Assembly (NCBI RefSeq): GCF_001746295.1
Contig: NZ_MJAH01000010.1
Location: forward strand, 1-64,000
Source of the DNA: Streptomyces sp. LUP47B
GTDB taxonomy: Bacteria; Actinomycetota; Actinomycetes; Streptomycetales; Streptomycetaceae
DNA length: 64,000 nt
Direction of reading: 5' to 3'
Each line of letters begins with the position of its first letter. Positions within the stretch are counted from its first letter, which is position 1. A program made the translations under genes and the position numbers. The notes below the pieces were generated by a model that saw only the letters and a program-made list of their open reading frames with translations, searched no databases and was not told the origin of the DNA. This document shows positions 1-6,750 of this stretch, one piece after another.

Positions 1-134
1 AGGGCGCCGTCGGCCCAGCGCGCGACGCGGGCCGCGTCGGCGAGACCGGAGCGCGCCATTCTGGCCAGTTCCGCGGGGGCCGGTGTGCCTTCCGGCGGGC
101 GGGGCGCGGGGCGGCGCGGGCGCCGTTGGTTCAC
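1..134 (-). CDS. Unknown protein, N-terminal part only (runs off the left window edge)
   Basis: Reading leftwards from a GTG at 134 gives an open frame to the window edge. It starts MNQRRPRR, continues with a Pro/Arg-rich stretch, then an Ala/Arg-rich helix-like segment (ELARMARSGLADAARVARW). The frame has the expected G/C third positions. No convincing ribosome binding site precedes the GTG, and an internal ATG at 59 is an alternative start. I do not recognise the family, and only about 44 residues are visible. The next 230 bases to the right hold no gene I can support. Confidence 0.4.
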   Translation of the reverse strand, partial: MNQRRPRRPAPRPPEGTPAPAELARMARSGLADAARVARWADGA

Positions 135-366
135 GGCTGAGGGGGCGGCGGCCAGGGGTCGCGGGCGGACGAGTCGAAGCCTGGAGTCGCGCGGGATACG
201 GGACGTCACGGGTGCAGTCTTCCGGTTGACGGTCCGAAAACCCAAACGGAATGCCACCGCGCACGACGGGGCGGGTCGACACGGGGGCCGCACGGAGGGG
301 CATACGCCGAGATCAGGCCAGTAGTACGGGCTTAAACGGAACCTGTGGGACCGGGGCGCACGCAGG

Positions 367-1542
367 TCACATCAGGGGGGTGAGGAAACGGCGCAGTGCT
401 TCTTCGTAGCCGCTCGGGTCGGCGTTCCACATCGCCGCGTGCGGGGCTTGACGGACCGTGTGGAGGGCGATCCGGTCGGGGTGGGTGCCGGCGAGACGGC
501 GGGAGAGGTCCCAGGGAGCGATCGTGTCGTCCGGGCCGTGGAAGATCAGGGTCGGCGGCGGGGGCCGGTCGGGGCCCATGTCGTCGGTCCGGTTCTCGTG
601 GTCGGCGTAGGGCACGGTGCGGTCCGCGTACAGGCCGAAGTGGTCGCTGGGCAGTCCGGTGCGGCCCTGTGCCGCGCGCACCGCGAGGGGCAGGAGGACG
701 CCGGGGGTGTGGCGGGCCGCGGCGAGGGCGCGCAGGGTCCGCTCCCAGCTGAGGACCGGGGAGTCGAGGACCAGCCCCCTGACGCGGTCGCGCAGGTCCG
801 AGTGGGCGGCGGCGCGCAGGGCCATCGTGGCGCCGGTGGACCAGCCGTGCAGGACGAGTCGGCGGGCGCCGTGGCCGACGGCGAAGGCCATGGCCGCGTC
901 CAGGTCGCGCCACTCGGTGTCGCCGAAGTGGTTCAGGCCGTCGGGCGGGCGGGGGGCGCCGGCGTCGCCGCGGTGGGTGGGGGCGAGGACCGGGAAGCCG
1001 AGGCGATGCAGGAACTCCATGAGGTTCATGGCGTGTTCGCGGGTCGTGCCGAGGCCGTGGACGGCGATGACCCAGGTGTCGCGTGTGCCGGGGACGAACC
1101 AGGCGGGCAGGGTGCCGAGTTCGCCCGGGATCTCGACGTCGGTGTGGTCGAGGCCGAGGACCGACTTCGGGTTGCCGACGTACGTGTTCGGGGTGAGCCA
1201 GACCTTGTCGCCGGGTTCCAGGGTGCCGTGGGTGACGCGTTCCAGGCGGCGGACGACGGTGTCGGCGGAGTGCGGTTCCGCGGCGAGGACGGGGCCCACG
1301 ACGGCGTGGGAGGCGTCGCCTGCGAGGCCGTAGGTGCCGGGGCGGAGGGCGGCGAGGTCGCGGGTGAGGGTGATGCGGCCGGCGGCGGTGGAGTGAACGG
1401 TGAGCCGGGGTTCGCCGGGCAGCGGGCGGCCCGGCGACGCCTTCAGTCCGGCGTCGCTGGCGATCCTCCCGGCGATGATTCCGGCCGTGCCGGCGGCCAG
1501 GGCTGCGGTGACGGCTGCGGCCGTCGCTTTGACAGTACGCAC
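367..1542 (-). CDS. Alpha/beta hydrolase, membrane-anchored or secreted
   Basis: This is a serine hydrolase of the alpha/beta fold, 391 aa from the GTG at 1542. The frame is open much further upstream, but only through the hexamer repeat, so the GTG just before a hydrophobic N-terminus (VKATAAAVTAALAAGTAGII, a signal or anchor segment) is the sensible start. The core shows HGLGTT (oxyanion-hole region), the nucleophile elbow HGWSTG, an acid in HGPDDTIAPWD and a late His in APHAAMW, so the Ser-Asp-His triad looks intact. The protein resembles the 'alpha/beta hydrolase family of unknown specificity' group common in actinomycetes. Substrate is unknown. It stands alone, convergent with nothing close. 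Confidence 0.85.
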   Translation of the reverse strand: MRTVKATAAAVTAALAAGTAGIIAGRIASDAGLKASPGRPLPGEPRLTVHSTAAGRITLTRDLAALRPGTYGLAGDASHAVVGPVLAAEPHSADTVVRRLERVTHGTLEPGDKVWLTPNTYVGNPKSVLGLDHTDVEIPGELGTLPAWFVPGTRDTWVIAVHGLGTTREHAMNLMEFLHRLGFPVLAPTHRGDAGAPRPPDGLNHFGDTEWRDLDAAMAFAVGHGARRLVLHGWSTGATMALRAAAHSDLRDRVRGLVLDSPVLSWERTLRALAAARHTPGVLLPLAVRAAQGRTGLPSDHFGLYADRTVPYADHENRTDDMGPDRPPPPTLIFHGPDDTIAPWDLSRRLAGTHPDRIALHTVRQAPHAAMWNADPSGYEEALRRFLTPLM

Positions 1543-1603
1543 GCCTTTCAGTGTCCTGTCGGACTCGGTTGACGGCCAGTGGGCGGGGTGCCTGCGGCGG
1601 CTT

Positions 1604-1737
1604 GTGCGGGTTCGGGTGCGGGTTCGGGTGCGGGTGCGGGTGCGGGTGCGGGTGCGGGTGCGGGTGCGGGTGCGGGTGCGGGTGCGGGTGCGGGTGCGGG
1701 TGCGGGTGCGGGTGCGGGTGCGGGTGCGGGTGCGGGC
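1604..1737. repeat. Hexanucleotide tandem array (CGGGTG)n
   Basis: The unit CGGGTG repeats without error from 1625 to 1736, about 18.7 copies. A few imperfect units (with TTCGGG) precede it from about 1604. Every unit carries a GGG run separated by three bases, so the plus strand is a long G-quadruplex-capable tract. It lies 60-200 bp upstream of the hydrolase start, so it could be in that gene's leader, whose RNA would be the C-rich strand. It gives long open frames in several phases (His-Pro, Arg-Thr, Gly-Cys repeats) that I treat as artefacts. Confidence 0.97.
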
Positions 1738-1743
1738 GTTTTT

Positions 1744-1763
1744 GCGCAGTTCCCCGCGCCCCT
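1744..1763 (-). repeat. Dispersed repeat, minus-oriented partial copy
   Basis: The reverse complement of this stretch reads AGGGGCGCGGGGAACTGCGC. The same 20-mer opens the copies at 2110 and 15394, and all but the last base or two open the one at 30703. Here it sits directly after the hexamer array and in the opposite orientation to the copy at 2110. Confidence 0.85.
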
Positions 1764-1831
1764 GTGTGCCTGCGGCGGCCTGTTTCTGTCCGGTGGGGGC
1801 CTTTGTAGCGCGTGCGGGTGTGTTGTGGGTC

Positions 1832-1939
1832 GGGGCCGGGGTGGGGGGTGTCCGTCCTCGGTCCGGCGGCTCGGTTCCTTGAGCAGTGCTCGGTAACGGA
1901 CGCCGGCCGCTGCGGGCGGACACCCCCCACCCCGGCCCC
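1832..1939. repeat. Perfect 23-bp inverted repeat with 62-bp spacer
   Basis: The left arm 1832-1854 (GGGGCCGGGGTGGGGGGTGT plus CCG) is exactly reverse-complementary to 1917-1939. The spacer is 62 bp and has no recognisable gene. It could be a large cruciform or hairpin, or the trace of an inverted duplication. No transposase lies nearby. Confidence 0.9.
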
Positions 1940-1963
1940 TTCGCGCCGTACGCGGCTACCGGC

Positions 1964-2108
1964 CCGTCGTGGCCCACGGTACGGCGAACGGTCCGTCGTG
2001 GTGCGCGGTGCGGTGAGCGGTTTGTCGTGGCGCGCGGTGCGGCCAACGGCCCGTCGTGGCGCGCGAGGTGGTCGACGGTCCGTCCTGGCGCGGGTGAGTG
2101 CAACTCCT
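1964..2108. repeat. Imperfect 29-bp tandem repeat, five copies
   Basis: Units starting with CCGTCGTGG or close variants begin at 1964, 1993, 2022, 2051 and 2080, exactly 29 bp apart. They share a core of the form GTCGTGGCGCGCGGTGCGG. The copies are contiguous with no spacers, so this is a minisatellite and not a CRISPR array. Unit length is not a multiple of three and no gene spans it. Together with its neighbours it fills the 652-bp gene-free interval 1543-2194. Confidence 0.9.
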
Positions 2109-2109
2109 T

Positions 2110-2152
2110 AGGGGCGCGGGGAACTGCGCGACCAGCCCCCACCGGGCCGCAG
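2110..2152 (+). repeat. Dispersed repeat, full copy
   Basis: The stretch begins AGGGGCGCGGGGAACTGCGC and continues GACCAGCCCCCACC then GGGCCGCAG. Close copies occur at 15394-15437 (inside cobB) and 30703-30750. From experience, this motif is a very common short intergenic repeat in Streptomyces genomes. It sits just downstream of the class II aldolase stop. Confidence 0.85.
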
Positions 2153-2194
2153 TCGCCCGGCAACCTCAACCGGCACCCCCATGAGGCGCCCCGC

Positions 2195-2893
2195 TCAAGC
2201 CCGGCGCAGTCCCCGCTGGCCGTATCCGCGCAAGCGCTCGCCCGCCTCCGTCAGTTGTTCCTGCGTCAGGAGGTTCGGGGTCAGGCCCGGTACCGCGCGG
2301 GCCGTGAGCCACAGGTGGCACATCCATTCCAGTTGGGCTGTGCGGTCGTAGGCCTGGGAGAGGGTGCTGCCGTAGGCGATCGTGCCGTGGTTCTGGAGGA
2401 GGCAGGCGGAGCGGTCGGCGAGGGCGTGGAGCATGTTCTCGGCCAACTCGTCGGTGCCGTAGGTGGCATAGGGGGCGACCCGGACGGTGCCGCCGAGTGC
2501 GCCGGTCATGTAGTGGATCGCGGGGAGCTCGGGCACCAGTGTCGAGACGGCCGTGGCGTGCACCGCGTGGGTGTGGACGACCGCGCGGGCGTCGGTGCTG
2601 CGGTAGACGGCGAGGTGCATGGGGAGTTCGCTCGTCGGGACCAGGCTGCCGAGGACCTGCCGGCCGTCGAGGTCGACGCCCGTCACGTCGTCCGGCGTGA
2701 GGCGGTCGTAGGGGACGCCCGAGGGCGTGACCAGGACCGTGTCCGCGACGCGGACCGAGACGTTGCCGGAGGTTCCCACGACCAGTCCGTCGGAGACGGT
2801 CCGGCGGGCGGTGTCGACCAACTCCTCCCAGGCGTCCGCCTCCTCGGCTCCGACACCCCGTACGTCCCGTGGATCCCGTCGTTCCTCAGTCAT
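2195..2893 (-). CDS. Class II aldolase/adducin family protein (fuculose-phosphate aldolase-like)
   Basis: This 232-aa protein starts at the ATG at 2893 (MTEERRDPRD); the longer upstream frame overlaps the divergent muramidase and is rejected. The length matches the L-fuculose-1-phosphate/L-ribulose-5-phosphate aldolase family. It shows the phosphate-binding start (GTSGNVSVR), a Thr-Pro-Ser-Gly segment (VTPSGVPYD), the catalytic Glu region (SELPMH) and the zinc ligands HTHAVHAT plus a late His in QNHGTIAYG. It probably splits a sugar phosphate, or a sugar-acid or methylthio-sugar phosphate, into a C3 unit (DHAP-type) and an aldehyde. The exact substrate cannot be read from sequence. It is divergent from the muramidase gene with about 190 bp between them. 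Confidence 0.88.
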   Translation of the reverse strand: MTEERRDPRDVRGVGAEEADAWEELVDTARRTVSDGLVVGTSGNVSVRVADTVLVTPSGVPYDRLTPDDVTGVDLDGRQVLGSLVPTSELPMHLAVYRSTDARAVVHTHAVHATAVSTLVPELPAIHYMTGALGGTVRVAPYATYGTDELAENMLHALADRSACLLQNHGTIAYGSTLSQAYDRTAQLEWMCHLWLTARAVPGLTPNLLTQEQLTEAGERLRGYGQRGLRRA

Positions 2894-3085
2894 GCCGCGA
2901 TCCTGCCAGCCCAGGCACCGGATCGCCTCGGGCCGGGCACTGTAGGGCGCGCATCCGAGCTCCGAAAGGGCGCAAATGCGGATACGCGCCCTTCTCTCGT
3001 GTCTTGGCCGGAGATCGCCTGTAATTCGATTATCTTCCAGTAATCTCTGGGCTTTGTCGTGCACGACGCCATTCCGGGGGGACAC

Positions 3086-3841
3086 ATGGCCCGTGATCGC
3101 AAGCCTGCCCGTCATCGAGTTCGCGCCCTGGCCGTATTCGTGTCCGTGGCCATGCTCGCCGTGGGGGGCACGGCGCTGACCGGGACATCTGCGTCGGCGG
3201 CGGGCCCGCCCAAGGGGCACGATGTCTCTTCGCACCAGAAGAACGTCGACTGGCAGAAGGCCAGGGCCAAGGGCGCCAGGTTCGTCTACGTCAAGGCGAC
3301 CGAGGCCACCGACTACCGCAATCCGCACTTCGGTCAGCAGTACGACGGCGCGCGCGACGCTGGCATCATCCGCGGGGCGTACCACTTCGCGCTGCCGGAC
3401 AAGTCGTCGGGCAGGACGCAGGCCGCGTACTTCGTACGCAACGGCGGCGCCTGGTCCGCGGACGGCTGGACCCTGCCGCCCGCGCTGGACATCGAGTACA
3501 ACCCGTACGACAGGAAGCACAAGTGCTACCGCATGACCAAGGCGCAGCTGGTCGGCTGGATCAAGTCGTTCAGCGATGAGGTGAAACGGCTCACCGGGCG
3601 CCGTCCGGTGATCTACACGACCGCTCACTGGTGGAACAGGTGCACGGGCGGCAGCGGGGCCTTCGCCTCCGACCACGCGCTGTGGGTGGCCCGCTACCAC
3701 TCGGCGGACGCGGGAGCGCTGCCCATCGGATGGTCGTACTGGACGATCTGGCAGTACGACAACAGCGGCAGCCTGCCGGGTGACCAGAATCTCTTCAACG
3801 GGTCGGCGAATCAGCTGAGGCGGTTCGCGATGGGGTCATAG
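3086..3841 (+). CDS. Secreted GH25 muramidase (lysozyme)
   Basis: A 251-aa protein. I start it at the ATG at 3086, which follows a GGGGGGA ribosome site at about 3076-3082. An upstream in-frame start at 3059 would put extra residues ahead of the signal peptide. Residues 1 to about 37 are a Sec signal (positive Arg/His-rich n-region, AVFVSVAMLAVGG core, ending SASAA). The mature part is a single GH25 domain with the family opening HGVSSHQ-like (HDVSSHQKNVDW), the acidic pair ALDIEY and the C-terminal WQYDNSG strand. It hydrolyses beta-1,4 bonds in peptidoglycan outside the cell. No separate wall-binding module is present. Confidence 0.92.
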   Translation: MARDRKPARHRVRALAVFVSVAMLAVGGTALTGTSASAAGPPKGHDVSSHQKNVDWQKARAKGARFVYVKATEATDYRNPHFGQQYDGARDAGIIRGAYHFALPDKSSGRTQAAYFVRNGGAWSADGWTLPPALDIEYNPYDRKHKCYRMTKAQLVGWIKSFSDEVKRLTGRRPVIYTTAHWWNRCTGGSGAFASDHALWVARYHSADAGALPIGWSYWTIWQYDNSGSLPGDQNLFNGSANQLRRFAMGS

Positions 3842-3882
3842 CCGTGAGCCGCAAGGTTTCGGTCACCGTGCGGCCCGCCTCA

Positions 3883-3919
3883 GTTCATCTTCCGTTCATC
3901 CAGGTTACCTACGTTCAAC
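3883..3919 (+). promoter_or_regulatory. Candidate PHO box (PhoP binding site) upstream of the phosphate transporter
   Basis: GTTCATC occurs at 3883-3889 and again at 3894-3900, exactly 11 bp apart. It is followed by GTTACCT at 3904 and GTTCAAC at 3913. Streptomyces PHO boxes are direct repeats of an 11-bp unit starting GTTCACC, so two good units and degraded ones fit. The site lies 33-69 bp upstream of the pit start, suitable for PhoP control of phosphate uptake. Confidence 0.7.
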
Positions 3920-3951
3920 GGGCCAATGACCTCGAACGATTGCCTGGGTAA

Positions 3952-5190
3952 ATGGAAAACTTCTCGCTGATCCTCGCGATTGTGGTGGTAACCGCACTCG
4001 CGTTCGATTTCACGAACGGTTTTCACGACACCGCCAACGCGATGGCCACCACCATCTCGACCGGTGCGCTCAAGCCCAAGGTCGCGGTGGCCATGTCCGC
4101 CGTGCTGAACCTTGTGGGCGCCTTCCTCTCGGTGGAGGTCGCCAACACGATCTCCAAGGGTCTCGTCGACGAGACCGGCATCCGTCCCGAGGTCATCTTC
4201 GCCGCCCTCGTCGGCGCGATCCTCTGGAACCTGCTGACCTGGCTGGTGGGCCTGCCCTCCAGTTCCTCGCACGCCCTCATGGGCGGTCTGATCGGCGCCA
4301 CCATCGCCTCGGCGGGCACGGGCGCGGTCCACGGTGACGCGCTCGTCACCAAGGTCCTGATCCCGGCGATCGCCGCGCCGATCGTCGCGGGCGTCGCCGC
4401 CATGCTGGCCACCCGGCTCTCCTACACGCTGGGCAAGAAGGCCGACGGCAAGGCCGCCGCGAAGGGCTACCGCACCGGCCAGATCGCCTCGGCCGGCCTG
4501 GTCTCGCTGGCCCACGGCACCAACGACGCGCAGAAGACGATGGGCATCATCACCCTCGCCCTGGTCGCCGGCGGTGTCGTCGCGCCCGACTCCGACCCGC
4601 CCACCTGGGTCATCCTCTCGGCGGGCCTCGCCATCGCGCTCGGCACCTATCTCGGCGGCTGGCGCATCATCCGCACCATGGGCAAGGGCCTGACCGACCT
4701 CCAGCCGCAGCAGGGCTTCGCCGCCCAGACCAGCGCGGCCACCGTCATCCTGGCCTCGTCCCACCTCGGCTTCTCCCTCTCCACCACGCACTCCGTCTCC
4801 GGTTCGGTGATGGGCGCCGGCCTCGGCCGCAAGGGCGGCGTCGTCCGCTGGTCCACGGCCACCCGCATGTTCGTCGCCTGGGGCCTGACGCTCCCGGCGG
4901 CGGCCCTGGTGGGCGCCCTTGCCGAGTCGGTCACCGATCTCGGCGACTGGGGTACGGCGGTCGTGGCGGTCTTCCTCGTCGCCTCCAGCGCGGCGATCTG
5001 GAAGATCTCGCGGCGCGAGGTCGTCGACGCGTCCAACGTCAACCACACCGACGAGCCGGCCGGCGTGGTGACCACGGCGATCGCCGCCGTGACCCCGCCG
5101 CCCGCGGGCACGGTGACCGAGACCCTCACCGCCACGGTCCCGGCCCCGCCCGCCACGACGGAACCGGCAGCCCCGCCGGCCGCCGTCTGA
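3952..5190 (+). CDS. pit: Low-affinity inorganic phosphate transporter, Pit family
   Basis: A 412-aa polytopic membrane protein that imports inorganic phosphate (as a neutral metal-phosphate complex in bacterial Pit carriers) with protons. Both halves carry the internally repeated PiT signature: NGFHDTANAMATTI near residue 22 and HGTNDAQKTMG near residue 185. About ten hydrophobic segments follow the family pattern. Residues after about 360 form a Thr/Pro/Ala-rich hydrophilic tail that is not part of the transporter core. The ATG at 3952 matches the family start. A DUF47/PhoU-like partner, often next to pit genes, is absent here. It is probably co-transcribed with the small membrane protein 26 bp downstream and controlled by the PHO box upstream. 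Confidence 0.93.
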   Translation: MENFSLILAIVVVTALAFDFTNGFHDTANAMATTISTGALKPKVAVAMSAVLNLVGAFLSVEVANTISKGLVDETGIRPEVIFAALVGAILWNLLTWLVGLPSSSSHALMGGLIGATIASAGTGAVHGDALVTKVLIPAIAAPIVAGVAAMLATRLSYTLGKKADGKAAAKGYRTGQIASAGLVSLAHGTNDAQKTMGIITLALVAGGVVAPDSDPPTWVILSAGLAIALGTYLGGWRIIRTMGKGLTDLQPQQGFAAQTSAATVILASSHLGFSLSTTHSVSGSVMGAGLGRKGGVVRWSTATRMFVAWGLTLPAAALVGALAESVTDLGDWGTAVVAVFLVASSAAIWKISRREVVDASNVNHTDEPAGVVTTAIAAVTPPPAGTVTETLTATVPAPPATTEPAAPPAAV

Positions 5191-5216
5191 GCCCGCAGTA
5201 CTAAGGAAGCCTCACC

Positions 5217-5438
5217 ATGAAGATCGACTGGGAAGCACTCGGCTCCGTCTTCGGCGTCAGCCTCGTCGTCACCGTGGGCCTCGTGGCCCTGTTCACCCTC
5301 GGCATCATGGGCCTGTCCCGCCAGGAACGGGCCACCGCCCAGGGCGACTCGGCCGCCCTCGCGGTCACCGGCGCCTACGCCTGCTTCGCGGCGTGCGCGG
5401 CGGCGGTGGCGTACGGCATTTCTCTGATCGTGGCCTGA
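5217..5438 (+). CDS. Small two-helix membrane protein downstream of pit
   Basis: A 73-aa protein with an ATG at 5217 behind an AAGGAAG ribosome site. Two hydrophobic segments (about residues 10-32 and 47-71) are joined by a short polar loop (GLSRQERATAQGD). I know no defined function. The position directly after pit and before a strong terminator makes it the last gene of the phosphate operon, so an accessory role for the transporter is possible but inferred from context only. Confidence 0.75.
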   Translation: MKIDWEALGSVFGVSLVVTVGLVALFTLGIMGLSRQERATAQGDSAALAVTGAYACFAACAAAVAYGISLIVA

Positions 5439-5453
5439 CGGCACTCGTCACTC

Positions 5454-5502
5454 GACGGCCGGGTGGGCACGGAACTGCGAGTTCCGTGCCCACCCGGCCG
5501 TC
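5454..5502 (+). terminator. Strong hairpin terminator after the pit operon
   Basis: The arms 5454-5476 and 5480-5502 are perfectly complementary over 23 bp with a GCG loop (core GGGTGGGCACGGAACT / AGTTCCGTGCCCACCC). Only a CCTT follows, not a long T-run, which is usual for actinomycete terminators. It separates the phosphate operon from the cobalamin riboswitch. Confidence 0.9.
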
Positions 5503-5556
5503 CTTGCGTGACCGGCGATGTGGGGTTCTGCACACTCCCCCGCCGCAGGTCAGCAG

Positions 5557-5710
5557 CAAGTTGACGGCTCTCGAAGGGCCATGGTGGACTGCCGGAGCCA
5601 TATACGGCGGCAGAAGAGGAAGCCGGTGCGAATCCGGCGCGGTCCCGCCACTGTCACCGGGGTAGGTAGCCCCGGGAGCCAGGAACTCTCGCCGCCGGAC
5701 TCGTCGAACC
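5557..5710 (+). promoter_or_regulatory. Cobalamin (B12) riboswitch
   Basis: The stretch contains the conserved core GGAAGCCGGTGCGAATCCGG followed by CGCGGTCCCGCCACTGT at about 5618-5655. It is followed by a GC hairpin and a degenerate B12 box AGCCAGGAACTCTCGCC at about 5679-5695. It lies about 100 bp upstream of cobD on the same strand. Binding of adenosylcobalamin would reduce expression of the biosynthetic operon. The outer boundaries are approximate. Confidence 0.95.
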
Positions 5711-5808
5711 AGGGCGTGGACACCCTGAGTGAGGACATGACGCGATGCTCGCCTGCCGATCCACCCGCAGTTCCAGGCACTTGAACGACCCCGCGATCGG
5801 CTGAGCCG

Positions 5809-6750
5809 GTGCGTGCCGATCGCGTCTTCGCGTACGGCGCCGCCGCCGGTCTGATCGGTGACCTTCTGCTCGGTGACCCCCGTCGGGGGCATCCGGTCGC
5901 CGCGTTCGGACGGGCCGCGGGCGCCGTGGAGCGGGTGTTGTGGCGGGACCACCGGGGCTGGGGCACGCTGCACACCGCCGTGTGTGTGGGCGGTGCGGTG
6001 GGGCTCGGTGCCGTGGCGGAGAACGTCGTACGTCCGTCCCGTACCGCTTCCGTCGCACTCACCGCCGCCGCCACCTGGGCCGTCGTGGGCGGGACTTCAC
6101 TCGTGCGGGAGGCCAAGGTCATCGGGCGGGCGCTGGAGGCCGGGGACGTCGAGGCGGCCCGGGAGCGGCTGCCGCATCTGTGTGGGCGCGATCCCCAGGC
6201 ACTCGACGCCGACGGGATCGCGCGGGCCGTTGTGGAGTCCGTCGCCGAGAACACCTCCGACGCCGTCGTGGGGGCGCTCGTGTGGGGGGCCGTCGCCGGG
6301 GTGCCGGGGCTGCTCGGGTTCCGGGCCGTGAACACGCTCGACGCCATGGTGGGGCACCGGTCGGTCACCTACCGCCGCTTCGGGTGGGCTTCGGCCCGGC
6401 TGGACGACCTCGCCGGGTGGCCGGGGGCGCGGCTGACCGCCGTACTCGCCGCCCTGGCCGGTGACAGCCCGCGGGGTGCCGTGCGGGCCTGGCGGGAGGA
6501 CGCACCGAAGCATCCGAGTCCCAACGCCGGTCCCGTCGAAGCCTCGTTCGCGGGGGCGCTGGGGGTCCGGCTCGGGGGGACCCTCTCGTACGCGGGGCGG
6601 GTCGAGCACCGTCCGGTGCTGCATCGGCGAGGGCGCGCCGTCGCCACGTACGACATCGAGCGCGCCGTACGGCTGTCACGGCGCGTCGGGCTGCTCGCGC
6701 TCGGCGTCGGTGTCGCCGCGCGGGCCTTCGTGAAGGGGCGTACGGCATGA
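5809..6750 (+). CDS. cobD: Adenosylcobinamide-phosphate synthase (CobD/CbiB)
   Basis: A 313-aa membrane protein that joins aminopropanol (phosphate) to adenosylcobyric acid to give adenosylcobinamide (phosphate). The N-terminus DLLLGDPRRGHPV is the family hallmark (GDP.W.HPV type). Further family blocks are VESVAENTSDAVV, a FRAVNTLDAMVGHR motif and PKHPSPNAGPVEASFAGALGVRLGG near the end. The GTG at 5809 is the first start after the riboswitch. Its stop overlaps the cobQ start (ATGA at 6747). Symbol follows the Pseudomonas denitrificans scheme. Confidence 0.94.
   Translation: MRADRVFAYGAAAGLIGDLLLGDPRRGHPVAAFGRAAGAVERVLWRDHRGWGTLHTAVCVGGAVGLGAVAENVVRPSRTASVALTAAATWAVVGGTSLVREAKVIGRALEAGDVEAARERLPHLCGRDPQALDADGIARAVVESVAENTSDAVVGALVWGAVAGVPGLLGFRAVNTLDAMVGHRSVTYRRFGWASARLDDLAGWPGARLTAVLAALAGDSPRGAVRAWREDAPKHPSPNAGPVEASFAGALGVRLGGTLSYAGRVEHRPVLHRRGRAVATYDIERAVRLSRRVGLLALGVGVAARAFVKGRTA

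Noticed and set aside
85..324. Plus-strand frame of 79 codons near the left edge
   Set aside because: Arg-rich composition, no ribosome site, and it overlaps the minus-strand frame that better fits G/C third-position bias.
332..1930. Long minus-strand frame giving a protein with long runs of His-Pro and Arg-rich repeats
   Set aside because: It is the hexamer array and an off-frame reading of the real hydrolase gene; it has no start with a ribosome site and no recognisable domain.
1964..2108. Possible CRISPR array
   Set aside because: The 29-bp units follow each other directly without spacers and differ from each other, and no cas genes are nearby.
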